From positions 1,012,001-1,076,000 of the forward strand of contig NC_083517.1 of assembly GCF_032362555.1 (NCBI RefSeq): a stretch of 64,000 nt of DNA, read 5' to 3'. Made by a program: the position numbers and the translations under genes. Below the pieces are notes generated by a model. It searched no databases. It was not told where the DNA came from and saw only the letters and a program-made list of their open reading frames with translations. This document shows positions 1 through 11,141 of this stretch, in pieces. This DNA is from Amyelois transitella. Its lineage: Eukaryota; Arthropoda; Insecta; Lepidoptera; Pyralidae. The stretch's first letter is position 1; every line of letters starts with the position of its first letter.

Positions 1-287
1 TTGTACATATCTTACTGAAACAAGTATTATGTGCAATTTTTTTATTGAATATAAATTTGTATTAAAAAAGCATACACAGTAATTTTGTGTTTCTTTAAAT
101 TACTTTGAATTTAGTTTATTTTTAAATTGAACATGGTTTTGGCTCTGCAACATCATTTTGAATTAAGTTGGAAAATTACACAGGTGTGATATTAAAAGTG
201 TATTTTATTTAGTTGATAGATCATAGATTTTTATTGTCGCTCGAAATTACTCTGTGCTGATTATTAATCAAGTCTATTATATTTCAG
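1..287. other. Intron sequence upstream of first visible cappuccino exon
   Basis: AT-rich sequence with no coding potential that I can see. It ends in a pyrimidine-rich stretch and TTTCAG (282-287), a good 3' splice site for the exon that begins at 288. The cappuccino promoter and first exons must lie outside the window. Confidence 0.6.
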
Positions 288-3200
288 CCAAATGTGATGT
301 ATAACTGGGCACACATGGAGACACCGGCAGCACAAACAATAACCCCGGGCCGCATTCCCCCCACTCTATGGTCAACTGACAAAGAACATCAGATTGGCCA
401 GGGACACATCACCAATTACTGCACAATAGAAAACCATAGGACCTGCAATCAAAACAATAATGATGAAATCAACGATATAAATGAAGCAAAAATTCTCATA
501 TCACAACTAAAAAGAAAATTAATAGAGTTAGAATTCCAATTAGAAAAATATAAAATTAGTGCTCAAATCGATACATTAAACAAAAACTTGGAAATGAGTT
601 TTGATGTTGAACACAAAGCAGTGAATAGGAAAAGAACAGATTTAGTAAATAAAGAAGTGCAAACATATGAATTAAATAGATTATCTGATAAACCTGTGAT
701 AAATATACCTGAAAATGACACTCATGTAAGAACAAACTTGAATAATGATAATAATATGTTAGTTGTAAGTAGTATAGCAAAAGATGTTAATATTATACCT
801 GAGAGATCTGAGAAAATAGAGAATTATTGTAAATTGAATAAAAGCAGGGATTACAATCAGTCATATGTTGAAAGTGAACAATGCACAGATAATGACAATA
901 TTGTTGAAACACAAACTAAGAATATAGAATCTTCAGTCCCTGATGTGAAATCATCAAATCATTCCAGTGTCAATGCTCGAGACAGTTCCTCTGATGCATC
1001 ATTCCTAAGCACATATGCTGATTTGCCATGCTCACAGAAAAATGATTACCCATTGAAAATTGCTGCAAACTCATTAAATATTTCATCAGATGTAAATTGT
1101 AACGATGCTGATGATAAAAAAGATGGGTTGAACAGTAGCATATCAAGGAATAAAAATGACAATATTGAGATGGATAGTATGAAATCTGAAATAACTGTTG
1201 TGAATGCTACGAGTACAGTTTTTGCTCCCCTTCCTCCCCCGTCGCCAGGAATGTCTCCCCCGCCGCCTCCAATGCCAGGGACAGAGTCTTCGGAGTCTGT
1301 AAATACATCTTTAAATGTAACAAATGTGACCAGCCCGAGTATTTCTACATCTGAAGTAGAATCTCTATCTACGAAGGCTGTAAAAGATTCATCAGCATCT
1401 CTTGTTGTTTCCTCGTCAGTGTCGAGTTCAGGTTCCTCCTCCCCGCCACACCCAAAATGTGAAACAAGTCCAAGTCATTCTCCCCCAGTGGCGGATATTG
1501 CGCCGCCTCCCCCTCCGATGCCAGAAGTAGTACCACCTCCACCCCCTCTAATGCCAGAAGTAGGACCATCACCACCATCTATGACAGGAATTGAACCGCC
1601 TCCCCCACCTATATCCGGAATGGGCCCCCCTCCGCCCCCTCCGATGCCAGGAATGGGTCCTCCGCCACCTCCGATGCCAGGAATGGGTCCTCCGCCACCT
1701 CCGATGCCAGGAATGGGTCCTCCGCCACCTCCGATGCCAGGAATGGGTCCTCCGCCACCTCCGATGCCAGGAATGGGTCCTCCGCCCCCTCCGATGCCAG
1801 GAATGGGTCCTCCCCCACCTCCGATGCCAGGACTGGGTCCACCTCCGCCTCCAATGCCAGGAATGGGTCCACCTCCGCCTCCAATGCCAGGGATGGGTCC
1901 ACCTCCGCCTCCAATGCCGGGGATGGGCCCCCCTCCACCACCCATGTCTGGATTAGGTCCCCCACCACCTCCCCCCGCGCCCAGCATGGGCTCATCCGCC
2001 CCCGCGGCGCCCCCGCCCCCAAACATGGGACCCGTTCCCTTCCCAGCCCCACCCGTTGGCGGTTGGAATGTACAAAGAGCAAGTATGTACCAGTGTCCTT
2101 AACAATTTGTATCATATCTCGCTTATTAATTTCTCTCTATATTTATAAAATCAAGTATTCACTTTCAGCGTTACGTAAAACCCCCATCAAACCGGCGGCG
2201 CCAATGAAACCTCTGTATTGGACGCGGATCTTAGCACCACCAGACCCACAGGTGCACCAAACCGAAGAGGGAACAGCGAAATTGAAACCGTTGTGGCTGG
2301 AAATTGAAGAGGCAAAATTGGACAATATAGATGAATTCACGGATCTGTTCTCTCGGCAAGTGGTGAAAGCGCCCGTCAAGAAAAAGGTCGAAGTGAAAAC
2401 AAAGATACAGCCAGTGAAAATATTGGACAGCAAGCGGTCACAGAATGTGGGCATTTTAGCGCAGAGTTTACATGTAGAGTTCTCGGAAATTGAGAACGCT
2501 ATTTACAATTTTGATACGTCTGTGGTCAGTTTGGAAGCGCTCCAACAGATATATGAATTGGTAAGTGTTCATTTCACAAAATGGCTCCAATAACGGGTTA
2601 CATTTGGCATTCTCCACCAGTCCACCACCAGCTGACCAAACAATAAAACATTAAGTGGACATTACCGAAAATATGACATAAAGAAAAATGTTAACCTATC
2701 GCATTATCCGTCTCGTTCCCATGGATGTTGTAAAAGGCGACTAAGGGATAGGCTTATAGACTTGGGATTCTTCTTTTAGGCGACCGGCTAGCAACCTGTC
2801 ACTATTTGAACATTAAGCCAAATAGATCAATGCGGCCTATCAGTCTGCGAGACTATTGGCTCTGTCTACCCCGCAAGGGATATAGACGTGACTATATGTA
2901 TACATACATACATATAATCACGTCTATATCCCTTGCGGGGTAGACAGAGCCAACAATCTTGTAAAGACTGATAGGCCACGTTCAGCTATTTGGCTTTTAG
3001 ATAGAATTGAGATTCAAATAGTGACAGGTTGCTAGCCCATCGCCTAAAAGAGAATCCCAAGTATGTAAGCCTATCCCTTAGTCGCCTTTTACGACATCCA
3101 TGGGAAAGAGATGGAGTGGTCCCATTCTTTTTGTATTGGTGCCGGGAACCACACTATATGTATGTATGAATGTAATTCTTAAACAGAGAGCAACCGACGA

Positions 3201-6200
3201 GGAACTGAGTTTGATCAAGGAGCACCTGGGCAGCAGGTCGGACGCCCCCCTGGACAAGCCCGAGGCCTTCCTCCACGACCTGTCCGGGATACCCAACTTC
3301 GCGGAGCGGATATCCTGTTTCATGTTCCAGGCGGAGTTTGAGGACTCCATTAGCACGATAATGCACAAACTGGACAATTTGAAGCACACTTGTGAGGTAT
3401 GTTCAAGGCATTTCAAATTACATGTGGGTTTATATATATATTTAAACTAGCTTTAAGAATCATGATGGGCATGATGAGAAAAGAACTTTTTCTGTTTGGC
3501 CTGGGTCTTGGATGTTTATCTATAAAAGTATTTATTATAAAATATAGTATCGTTGAGTTAGTATCTCGTAACACAAGTCTCGAACTTACTTCGAGGCTAA
3601 CTCAATTTGTGTAATTTGTCCAGTATATATTTATGTATTTATATTTATACTCCTATAAAATTCAAGTACATGGCATGGTTTTAATATTCAGATGACTATA
3701 ATTGATACATAATTAGAAATTGTATATTCAATGGTTTATTTTCAGTTTCTCATGACCAATGAATCTCTGAAGAAGTTGTTTGCAATAATATTGACTCTTG
3801 GAAATTATATGAACGGAGGCAACGGGCAGAGGGGACAGGCGGACGGGTTTGGACTTGAGATATTGTCCAAGTTGAAGGATGTCAAGGTGAATTGAATTGA
3901 TATTCAGTAATAATTAATTTGTACATACATAATGATCACGTCTATAACCCGCTAAGGTTATAGAGATCATATCTGTCATAGTCATAGTCTGATAGAGAGA
4001 GCCAGCTGTTTTGAAAATTCTCAAAAGATAAGCCATGTTCAGCTGTTAAGATTATTTTATAGAATTGAGATCCAAATAGTGACAGGTTGCTAGCCCATCG
4101 TTTACAATAAGAATCCCAATTTTATAAGGGATTAATTAAATATTTTTTATTTAATTAAATTGTTAACATAATTTTTTTTATGTTATTTCGTTATAATTTT
4201 TTTTTTATTTACCACACAAAATCATTCTCAATTATCATAAAACCGTGGTTATTGATTTAATAGAATAGAATAGATTTATTTTCAAAATTGGATACAAGGA
4301 CCACTTATTGACGTCACATCACTTAAATCTTACCTTAAATTATAACTACTAATGCTTCCAAAGCGCATGTGTAGAAGAAGCGGCGGAACACACTACACTG
4401 CAGCATCTTCACCGGACGTCAATTTACAAATATAGATCTCTTAAATCTAAATCGTGGACGAATGTACATTGTCTACATTAAAAAACATGAATAAATGTAA
4501 AACTTAATATTTCAATACGAATATATCGTCAAATAAATAATGATAAAATAATATATGTACACTGTACAAATTATGTCAACACCAGATCAAAAATGCACAA
4601 GCATTTAAGAGGCCATCAAGCTCGGGCCACACATGTTTATTATTAATATAATTCTCCTTGCTGTAATACGAAGCTCATCATTAATGTAGTCTGTCAGTCT
4701 GTTTCTCAATCATGCAAGGCAGGTCGTTAATATAGACCAGAAAGAGAAAAGGTCCCACAATGGAACCTTGCGGTACCCCTATTTTTGCCTTAGCTCCGTT
4801 CGATTTTGTGTTATTAAAATCTAACGTCTGTAATCTATCACTAAGGTATGATTTTATTAGTTCAACGGCTGTAGTGTAGAACCCGTAATGAGCGAGCTTG
4901 AACAGCACGACTTCTATGATCTACGCAATCAAATGCTTTACTCAGATCGCAAAACACTCCGATGGCATCCTGTCAGTCTTCCCATGCATCATAATACATC
5001 TCTTATGTCCCAATAATGGTTTGATCAGTCGAAGCAGTCCAACGTGACGCTGCTGCACTTCATCGTGCGCACGCACACGCGCGCGGCGGGCGGCGGCGCG
5101 CTGCCCGTGCCCGAGCCCGGGGACGTGGCGCGCGCCGCCGCCACCGACTTCGCCGACGTGCGCGCGCAGCTGGACCATCTGGGGAAGCAGTTGGCTGGTA
5201 AGCTGGCTTTCAGCTCGTGGTGGAGGAAGGATTGATGTAACGGGAGCGATGATTCGGGTTGGTCGGCGACAAAGGGAATATTACCGCCTGGCTAGGTGTG
5301 ATGCCTGGAGAAATGTAATGTTTATTGTAAATGTTTGTCATGTAACCTGTTGGTGTACCTAAATAAATAAATAAATAAAATAAGAACTTTATTTATAACA
5401 AGCTTTTGTTTGCGTTTGGCTTCCAGAAAATAGAATATACAGCAATAAAAGTAGACAATGTAACTCCCTCATTTCTATACCTGTGTCAAATTTCGTGCAA
5501 AATCGGTCAATTAGTTTTTGCGTAATCTACAAAAATACAAATATATTCTCTTTATAATTAATATTAATCTCCATTGTTTATTTAGGTTGCAAAGAGAAAA
5601 TGAAGAAAGTGATAGACACGGTAGCTCAAAATCACGAGGAAAATTCTACAGCCGAGAAACGGCACGATGTTTTCAAAGAGAAGATGACAACATTCATGAA
5701 CTCTGCTGAAGAGAAACTAAAGACTGAATATGAGAATTTGGAGGATTGTCAGTGCAAGTTTGTAGCCACTGTTAGGTTCTACCAGTACTCCCCTAAATGT
5801 GGGAAAGTGGAGGACTGCGAGCCGAAAGAGTTCTTCTCGTTGTGGACTTCGTTCTGTAGCGATTTTAAGGATATATATAAGAAGGAGGAGCAGATGGCGA
5901 TAAAAGAAAGGTGAGAATTATTTTGTTTAATTTATCTAATATTACCTGTGCCCTGTGCAACTTCGTCCGCGTTGAATCCGATATTATCTATATATCCGTG
6001 GAGTCCGATAGTTTGCACTATCGATAGTGGGCTGTGATTCAACAGAATTGAATCACAGCTAATTCAAGAAGGAAAGAGGAGACGGAGTAAAAGGAGAGTA
6101 GGGAATGGAGGGACGATAGTATCGATAGTCATTTCAATAGTATCGATAGCCTATCGATAGTGGACTATGTAAGTACAATTTTCGATATAGTTTAAAACGT

Positions 6201-6332
6201 ATTTTAATTTATTTTCACAGATTGAAAGAGGCCAAAAAGCAACAGGGCGAAAGGAAATCACTCACGCAACCGAAAAAAGAGGGCGGATTGAAAGCGCGCT
6301 TACAGAAATTGTCGAGTACAACTAAAAAATGA
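288..6332 (+). CDS. capu: Formin cappuccino, 3' part (FH1-FH2-tail)
   Basis: Formin that nucleates and elongates unbranched actin filaments and works with Spire. Seven exons are visible: 288-2082, 2169-2560, 3187-3396, 3746-3886, 5029-5197, 5586-5910 and 6221-6332. All have GT-AG borders and matching phases, giving 1047 codons before TGA; the frame is open at 288, so the 5' end is missing, although a Met at 297 could start a short isoform. The N-terminal part has a short predicted coiled coil ([18 protein letters not shown]). FH1 spans about 1228-2060 with about twelve [10 protein letters not shown] units. FH2 starts with KPLYWTRI and contains [30 protein letters not shown] and [12 protein letters not shown], which match Capu/FMN-type formins. 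The tail is lysine-rich and ends [10 protein letters not shown], like the Capu tail that binds Spire. Orthology to capu over other formins is inferred from remembered similarity of these blocks. Confidence 0.93.
1614..1961 (+). repeat. FH1 polyproline minisatellite (30-bp unit)
   Basis: About twelve near-identical 30-bp units encoding [10 protein letters not shown] lie inside the cappuccino FH1 region. In formins this segment recruits profilin-actin. Several consecutive units are identical in DNA, so the copy number is recent and probably variable. The long open frames on the other strand and in shifted frames here are by-products of the repeat. Confidence 0.95.
2700..2905 (+). mobile_element. 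SINE-A copy
   Basis: A copy lacking the first ~50 bases, ending in the ATATGTAT tail. It is the left arm of a tail-to-tail inverted pair with the next copy. Family hallmarks are GTGCCGTGTGGTTCC at the 5' end, GGCGACTAAGGGATAGGC, GATGGGCTAGCAACCTGTC, and a (TATG)n tail. Confidence 0.85.
2906..3163 (-). mobile_element. SINE-A copy, inverted partner
   Basis: Nearly complete copy reading on the minus strand, with its (CATA)n tail touching the previous copy. Its 5' end lies about 24 bases from the 3' splice site of the cappuccino exon at 3187. Confidence 0.85.
3455..3635 (+). mobile_element. SINE-B fragment (tRNA head missing)
   Basis: The body and tail of the tRNA-derived SINE-B seen complete at 58109: the ATGATGAGAA start, TTGGATGTTTATCTATA, then the GTATCTCGTAACACAAG block and AATTTGTCC. 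The tRNA-like head is missing. Confidence 0.8.
3925..4120 (-). mobile_element. SINE-A, degenerate
   Basis: Tail, central part and GACAGGTTGCTAGCCCATCG block are recognisable. The 5' third is missing and there are internal changes. Confidence 0.7.
4258..5025 (-). mobile_element. LINE-C 3' end with RT remnant
   Basis: Minus-strand LINE, 5' truncated. The plus-strand left edge shows the reverse of its pentanucleotide (TATTC)n tail (TAGAATAGAATAG), then the family 3' UTR including GCTTCCAAAGCGCATGTG, then part of a reverse transcriptase frame. It fills the end of a cappuccino intron and stops within a few bases of the next exon at 5029. Confidence 0.85.
4681..4908 (-). pseudogene. Non-LTR reverse transcriptase fragment
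   Basis: A 75-residue frame contains [21 protein letters not shown]-type residues, the GxPQGSxLGPxLFxxYINDLP block of non-LTR reverse transcriptases (jockey/CR1 type). The catalytic YADD part is absent, so this is a dead 5'-truncated piece belonging to LINE-C. Confidence 0.85.
5996..6160. promoter_or_regulatory. Cluster of TATCGATA sites in a cappuccino intron
   Basis: Four exact TATCGATA octamers at 6019-6026, 6120-6127, 6141-6148 and 6152-6159, plus a perfect 12-bp stem (6031-6042 with 6048-6059). TATCGATA is the DRE core bound by DREF in flies; regulatory use here is inference. It could instead be part of an uncharacterised repeat. Confidence 0.4.
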
Positions 6333-8173
6333 AATTGTATCGCGCCGCAACGAACGAATCTAATCCTAACCTAATTTAAGTTAACGCACAAATATTGCCA
6401 TCGAATATTACTCGTATTATGGTTTTTTTTTGTACAAATTATTCCTTAAGTAGTTACGTCAAACAGAGCGCCATTTTGACAGTGACGTTGTAAAATTTGG
6501 GAAAAACAAATTTATGGACAGATCATAAAGCTTGCTTTTGCTCTTGAGCAACGCTAAAAAAGGCGACATTAAATGTCTTACGGGTAAGACAGAGTTAAGT
6601 CTCTAAATTTTGCTGTCAACAGCGACACTTGTAAAGAAAAAAATATTGTAAAAAAAAGTAATTTGAATTAAAGAGAGGCTCGCGCGACCAGATTAATGCG
6701 GCTCTCTGAAATAAGTTTGGGTGCAAACTACTTAAATCTTTAAAACATTCCAATATCTACTGTTTGTTGTTTAACTATGATAGCATAGCTGTTATATGTT
6801 TTTGTTGAATTTTCAATTGGGCTGTTGATCTGTGAATTTGATTTTACACGAAAACATGTACTTGCATTAATTGGCTAGGATTTTTTTATATAGGTATCTG
6901 AAAGTAAAACAATATTTCAATGCGACTTCTTTATTTTAAAATGATTTAAACTTTTGTATTTGTGGCGACCTCTCTACGCCATAAGTCACAACAACCAAAC
7001 ACGCGACGCTGTCAGTCAAATACAGCGAAATGTCTGAATCACGCAAGCAAATGTTCACGGATTGGATTGAAATCATTAAAAACCTTGTTTTCGTAACGTG
7101 ACGTCATAATCCTAGCAAGTGCGTTATACAAGTGTTACTCTTACCTACTGTTAAGGATGTTGCTAATTATAAAGCCTCTCTACTTATTTAACTAATTAGT
7201 TATAATACAAGGATTGTAATCTGTCTCGTATAAAAGAACAGATACCCATTACCTGCTCGAAGTATGACGTCACGCAGACTACCCCGAAATCAATTGATTT
7301 ATCAATTTATTCCTGAACAAATATAGGGTCGTTTAATTATATTTATAAAGGAAACTTAAATTCCGTGAGCATTTATTACTCAGGGTGAAAATACTTGCAA
7401 AATTTATTTTTTATTGCTCAATAATTACATACTAAGTATATTATAAAAAGCTCTCTGCAATATTTCGAGCTTAGAAGTTTAGCAGAATCGGCTTTGTTTT
7501 TTATATATACCATTATGTTATATATCTTTTCAAATCTGTATGGCGCTTATCAGTTAAATATTTTGAAAGTCTTTATGATAAGTAATTGCCAACTTTATAC
7601 CCAATTACGTGTATGTATTGTTAATAATGTACATAGTAAATGCTACACCATGAGACTGCAGTTTATAAAGATATTGTTTATGGCTACCCCAATCTACAGA
7701 TATATTTGGAACTACAATAAAGTGTTGATTTGATTTTAAAAATATACTATCAGATATTAACCTCTCAATTTTAGGGATTCATTTAGGGAATAAGGATCTG
7801 AAATCAAATAACATGTTCAGGATTGTCCTTAACAGAATACATGCCCATTTCCTAAATAGGCTCCTGAATTTGGGTGGAATTATGTAAAAGAAAAATACCT
7901 ATAAAGCTTATTTATTGTCAGTTTCCAATGTTACTATATAAAAATGGTGCTGTAATAAGTATATTGTATTGTACATACCAAATAAATAATAAAAATTAAG
8001 AAATCTTTTTATTGAATACTAGCTTTTGTGCTGAGCTTTGCTATCGTGAGAATTTGCAGAAAAAAGTATCTTGTCTATTCTATCTCTGTCCCAAATTTCG
8101 TCATAACTGGTCCAGTAGTTGTTACAAACAAAAATATAAAAACAATCTTTATCTCTTTTTAATACCTTTTTAT
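6333..8173. other. Shared 3' region between convergent cappuccino and NEPRO
   Basis: No coding frame is supported. This holds the cappuccino 3' UTR, with a candidate poly(A) signal AATAAA at 7726-7731, and the 3' flank of the minus-strand NEPRO gene, with TTTATT on the plus strand at 8168-8173 and 8008-8013. A short RTE-like 3' end (CCAAATTTCGT block) lies near 8020-8130. Confidence 0.6.
7726..7731 (+). terminator. Candidate poly(A) signal for cappuccino
   Basis: Canonical AATAAA about 1.4 kb after the stop codon, followed by a T-rich stretch. Not confirmed by any transcript. Confidence 0.4.
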
Positions 8174-9844
8174 TTAAATATAATCTAAACATTTTTCTTG
8201 CCAGATCTTCTGGAACTTTCTCTCAATTTTCCTGTTATTAGCCAGAGACTCATTCAGTTTTTCTAATGATGATTTCAGTACTTGCCATTGCATGAAACTA
8301 AGGTGTTTAGTTAATGATTGATCATCACCATCATTCCTTAATGATTCCTCGTTCTTCAAGAACTGCTGTAGTGAAGACTTGTTTGTAACTCGAGCTGATG
8401 TATGGCTGTTCTTATCTGGAACTGATTCAGTTTTGAAGAACTTTTTAAAATAATCCCTTGATATTGTCTCACCCTTATCAATAACAGGAAGCTCTTCTAT
8501 AATGGCAAGCTGTGTTTCCTCACTTATTACTTTATCAGGCTCAGGTAAATCATCATTTTCAGCATATTCCTCATTGATTTGTTTTACATAATCCAAAATG
8601 TTATCGCTTTCATCGTTCTCCAAGATTCCCGGATCAAATTTCTGTTTTTCAATTGACCAATTGAACTTTCCATAGCTATCAATATTGTCCAAGTCCAACC
8701 AAGTTTGAAAATCATTAGGCAACTCATATCCACTTGGTAATAAATCAAGCCCTTTCAATACCAATTTGTCTTGATACTTATACAAATCTGTATACCAAGA
8801 CGTAGAATGTTCTAGTAGAACTAAACTTGTGGACCATATCCGACTTAAAAGACTATACGGCATCAGCGACATCCAATGACTTTCGCCCCTCTTCAACCTG
8901 TCCATATAAAATATAGCAGATTGTTTTGAACAAACACAAGTCCTAAACATTATTTTTGAAAATGTTATTATTCTTATAAGAATATACTGTAACATCTGTC
9001 TGGTCGGAAGATATAATTCTTCTCCGGACGATGGTAGAACAGAACTGAAACTTTCAACGTCTTTCAACAGATTCATTGATAAATATTTTCGTAAAGCAGT
9101 GTTCACCTTCTTGAAGTTTCTGTAGCCAATGTCGTTGCGAAACTTTTTATCAAATTTGTACAGAAACCTGGACAGGAGAGCACTTTCTTTGTGCAGTGGC
9201 GATTGTCTTGATAATATGTTGATTATATTGTGGAAGATATGTTTCAACTTTTTGACATCTGGTAAAATAAATATTGAGCATATTATTTATATGCAGTCAG
9301 TTTTCATTTATACTACTATAATAAACCATGGTACAGAAATAAAGATTTTATTATTATTTATTATTATTACTACTTACATAAGATAATGTGTATAATATTT
9401 GATAAGCAACTAAAGGATAGGATTATAAACTTGGGATTCTTCTTTTGGGTGATAGTCTAGCAAATAGTAACTATATGCATCTCAATTCTATCATTAAGCC
9501 GAACAGTTGAACAGGCCACGTCTTTCAAGACCCCGCAAGGGTTATGATTGTGATACAGACGTGATTATGTATGTTTGTATTTGACTAGTAACTAAAGATG
9601 AAGTCCTGTTTGTACTTAGACATGCAGTTACTACATCTGGTCACGATCTCTGCTTCTTTTGCTTTATTCACATACTCTGATGCTGGTACAGTTTGCGTCT
9701 ATCATTTCGGTTCGATTAAGAATTATAACAATCAAGAGGCTCAAAACTTCAAAAAAATATCAAATACTAACCTATTTTGTCGGTGTGTAGAGTAGTACAT
9801 ATTGGAGGTGGCAAGAGATTACAATCATTCCAAATATCCAGCAT
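8174..9844 (-). CDS. NEPRO: Nucleolus and neural progenitor protein (NEPRO)-like
   Basis: Two exons on the minus strand: 9844-9772 and 9258-8174, with a GT-AG intron and a split GAT codon, giving 385 aa. The first exon starts with a Met followed by LDIWNDCNLLPPP; the tryptophan-asparagine near the N terminus resembles vertebrate NEPRO. The next block (ESALLSRFLYKFDKKFRND, then ALRKYLSMNL) matches the N-terminal NEPRO domain as I remember it. The middle is acidic and low in complexity, and the C-terminal 80 residues are lysine- and leucine-rich. The vertebrate protein is nucleolar and linked to RNase MRP/P and ribosomal RNA processing; the function here is inferred. It runs convergent to cappuccino and divergent from the PC4 gene. 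Confidence 0.75.
9405..9570 (+). mobile_element. SINE-A, 5' truncated
   Basis: Starts at the GGATAGGATTATAAACTTGGG block and runs to the GACGTGATTATGTATG tail. It lies inside the NEPRO intron. Confidence 0.7.
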
Positions 9845-10574
9845 TTTGTTTTTCTATGGTTGGAAGTTGCAGAGAGATTGAATATTTAATGAAAATCAAT
9901 TAAAATTACATAGGTATGAACTCGTAGTGTTTTGAATTGTAAATAATAACGAGCGCGCACAAAACACCATCACAACACCATCAAATGTCTTTTGTTTTGA
10001 CATTGAAATCTACGTCGTGACAGACAACGACAAAGCTTGAGCCCTTTGCTTTTCTCTTATGTGCTGACTTCACAGATTTCTGTGGCTGAATAGCTGCTAC
10101 TCGTTAAAGTTTACTCAAAATCTTTAATTCCCCTCTTTAAACAACTTCTACCCCTTTTTACGTAATAAAAAGCCTATGTTCTTCCGTAGGGTCAGCTCTT
10201 ATCTGTGTACCAAATTTCGTGAAAATCTGAAAACTGACAAATTTACAGTGTTACTTTCGTAGGTATTTATAATAAATCATCAGTAGGTAGGGATTAATTT
10301 GATTGATGTGTCACTGTCATAATCGATTTATTGCAAAATAACCTCGCAATCGCAACCGGTTAAAGAAACGTAAATTTTTATAGATATATTTCTTGAGCTG
10401 GCTACGGCATACAAATTGCCGATATAAGTCAAATTATATTGATTAAAATTGTAATTTGTTAGTTTATTTAATAAGACAGGTAAGTTTTCCTACCCGCTTC
10501 TACATTCGTGGCTCGTGGGTCGTGGCAAGTGTTTTTATATCGTCCATTATTTCAGTTGAGTTCCTGCTGTAAAA
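9845..10574. promoter_or_regulatory. Divergent promoter region of NEPRO and PC4
   Basis: The start codons of the two divergent genes are 730 bases apart, so their promoters must share this stretch. A fragment of an RTE-like 3' end (with TACCAAATTTCGTGAAAATC) occupies about 10145-10265. No TATA box stands out. Confidence 0.5.
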
Positions 10575-11102
10575 ATGCCAAAAAATAAGAAGAAAGAAGA
10601 GAGTTCCAGTAGCGACAGTGATGATGGTCCTGTGGATGTAAGTTATTTTAATACCTACATTGTTTAGAGTATACAATATTCTATTAACTTCAAAAAGGAG
10701 TAGGTTCTCAATTTGAATATTTATCAACAATTTTTTTTTACAAATAATATCATGTTACGGCTATACATTTATAATAGGCTTGATTTACCACCGCATTAAG
10801 CAACACAAGAATATTTTTCGTACAAAGTAATTTTAATGTTTTAGAGAAATCCACCTCCAGAGAAAAAAGCAAAGATGGGATCCAGGACAGATGATAAAGA
10901 ACCAACATGGGTTCTACAGGGAAAAAAATTGGTTAAAGTCAGGGAGTTCAAAGGGAAAGTGTATGTGGATGTGAGAGAATTTTATGAGAAGAATGGAGAG
11001 CTGCTGCCAGGAAAGAAGGGAATCAGTCTGACTCCAGAACAGTGGAGGAAGCTATTGTCACTGGGTGATGAAATCAATGAGACTATAAGCTCTAAATGTT
11101 AA
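10575..11102 (+). CDS. SUB1: RNA polymerase II coactivator PC4/SUB1
   Basis: Two exons, 10575-10637 and 10845-11102, giving 106 aa with clean GT-AG borders in phase 0. The N terminus (MPKNKKKEESSSSDSDDG) is the usual lysine- and serine-rich regulatory tail. Residues about 37-100 are the PC4 single-stranded DNA-binding domain (WVLQGKKLVKVREFKGKVYV, then DVREFY, LPGKKGISL and QWRKLL). PC4 homologues bind single-stranded DNA and aid activator-dependent transcription and genome stability in the nucleus. Length and order match the family (Ssb-c31a in Drosophila). A poly(A) signal follows 34 bases after the stop. Confidence 0.96.
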
Positions 11103-11135
11103 GTTTATTGTATGTTTCTATTTGTTATACATATA

Positions 11136-11141
11136 AATAAA
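11136..11141 (+). terminator. Poly(A) signal of PC4
   Basis: AATAAA 34 bases after the stop codon, consistent with a short 3' UTR. Confidence 0.6.

Noticed and set aside
1475-2115. Minus-strand and shifted-frame open frames over the FH1 region
   Set aside because: Low-complexity shadows of the polyproline repeat; the plus-strand frame joins correctly to FH2.
9598-9795. Plus-strand 65-codon frame between NEPRO exons
   Set aside because: It overlaps the antisense of NEPRO exon 1 and has no supporting features.
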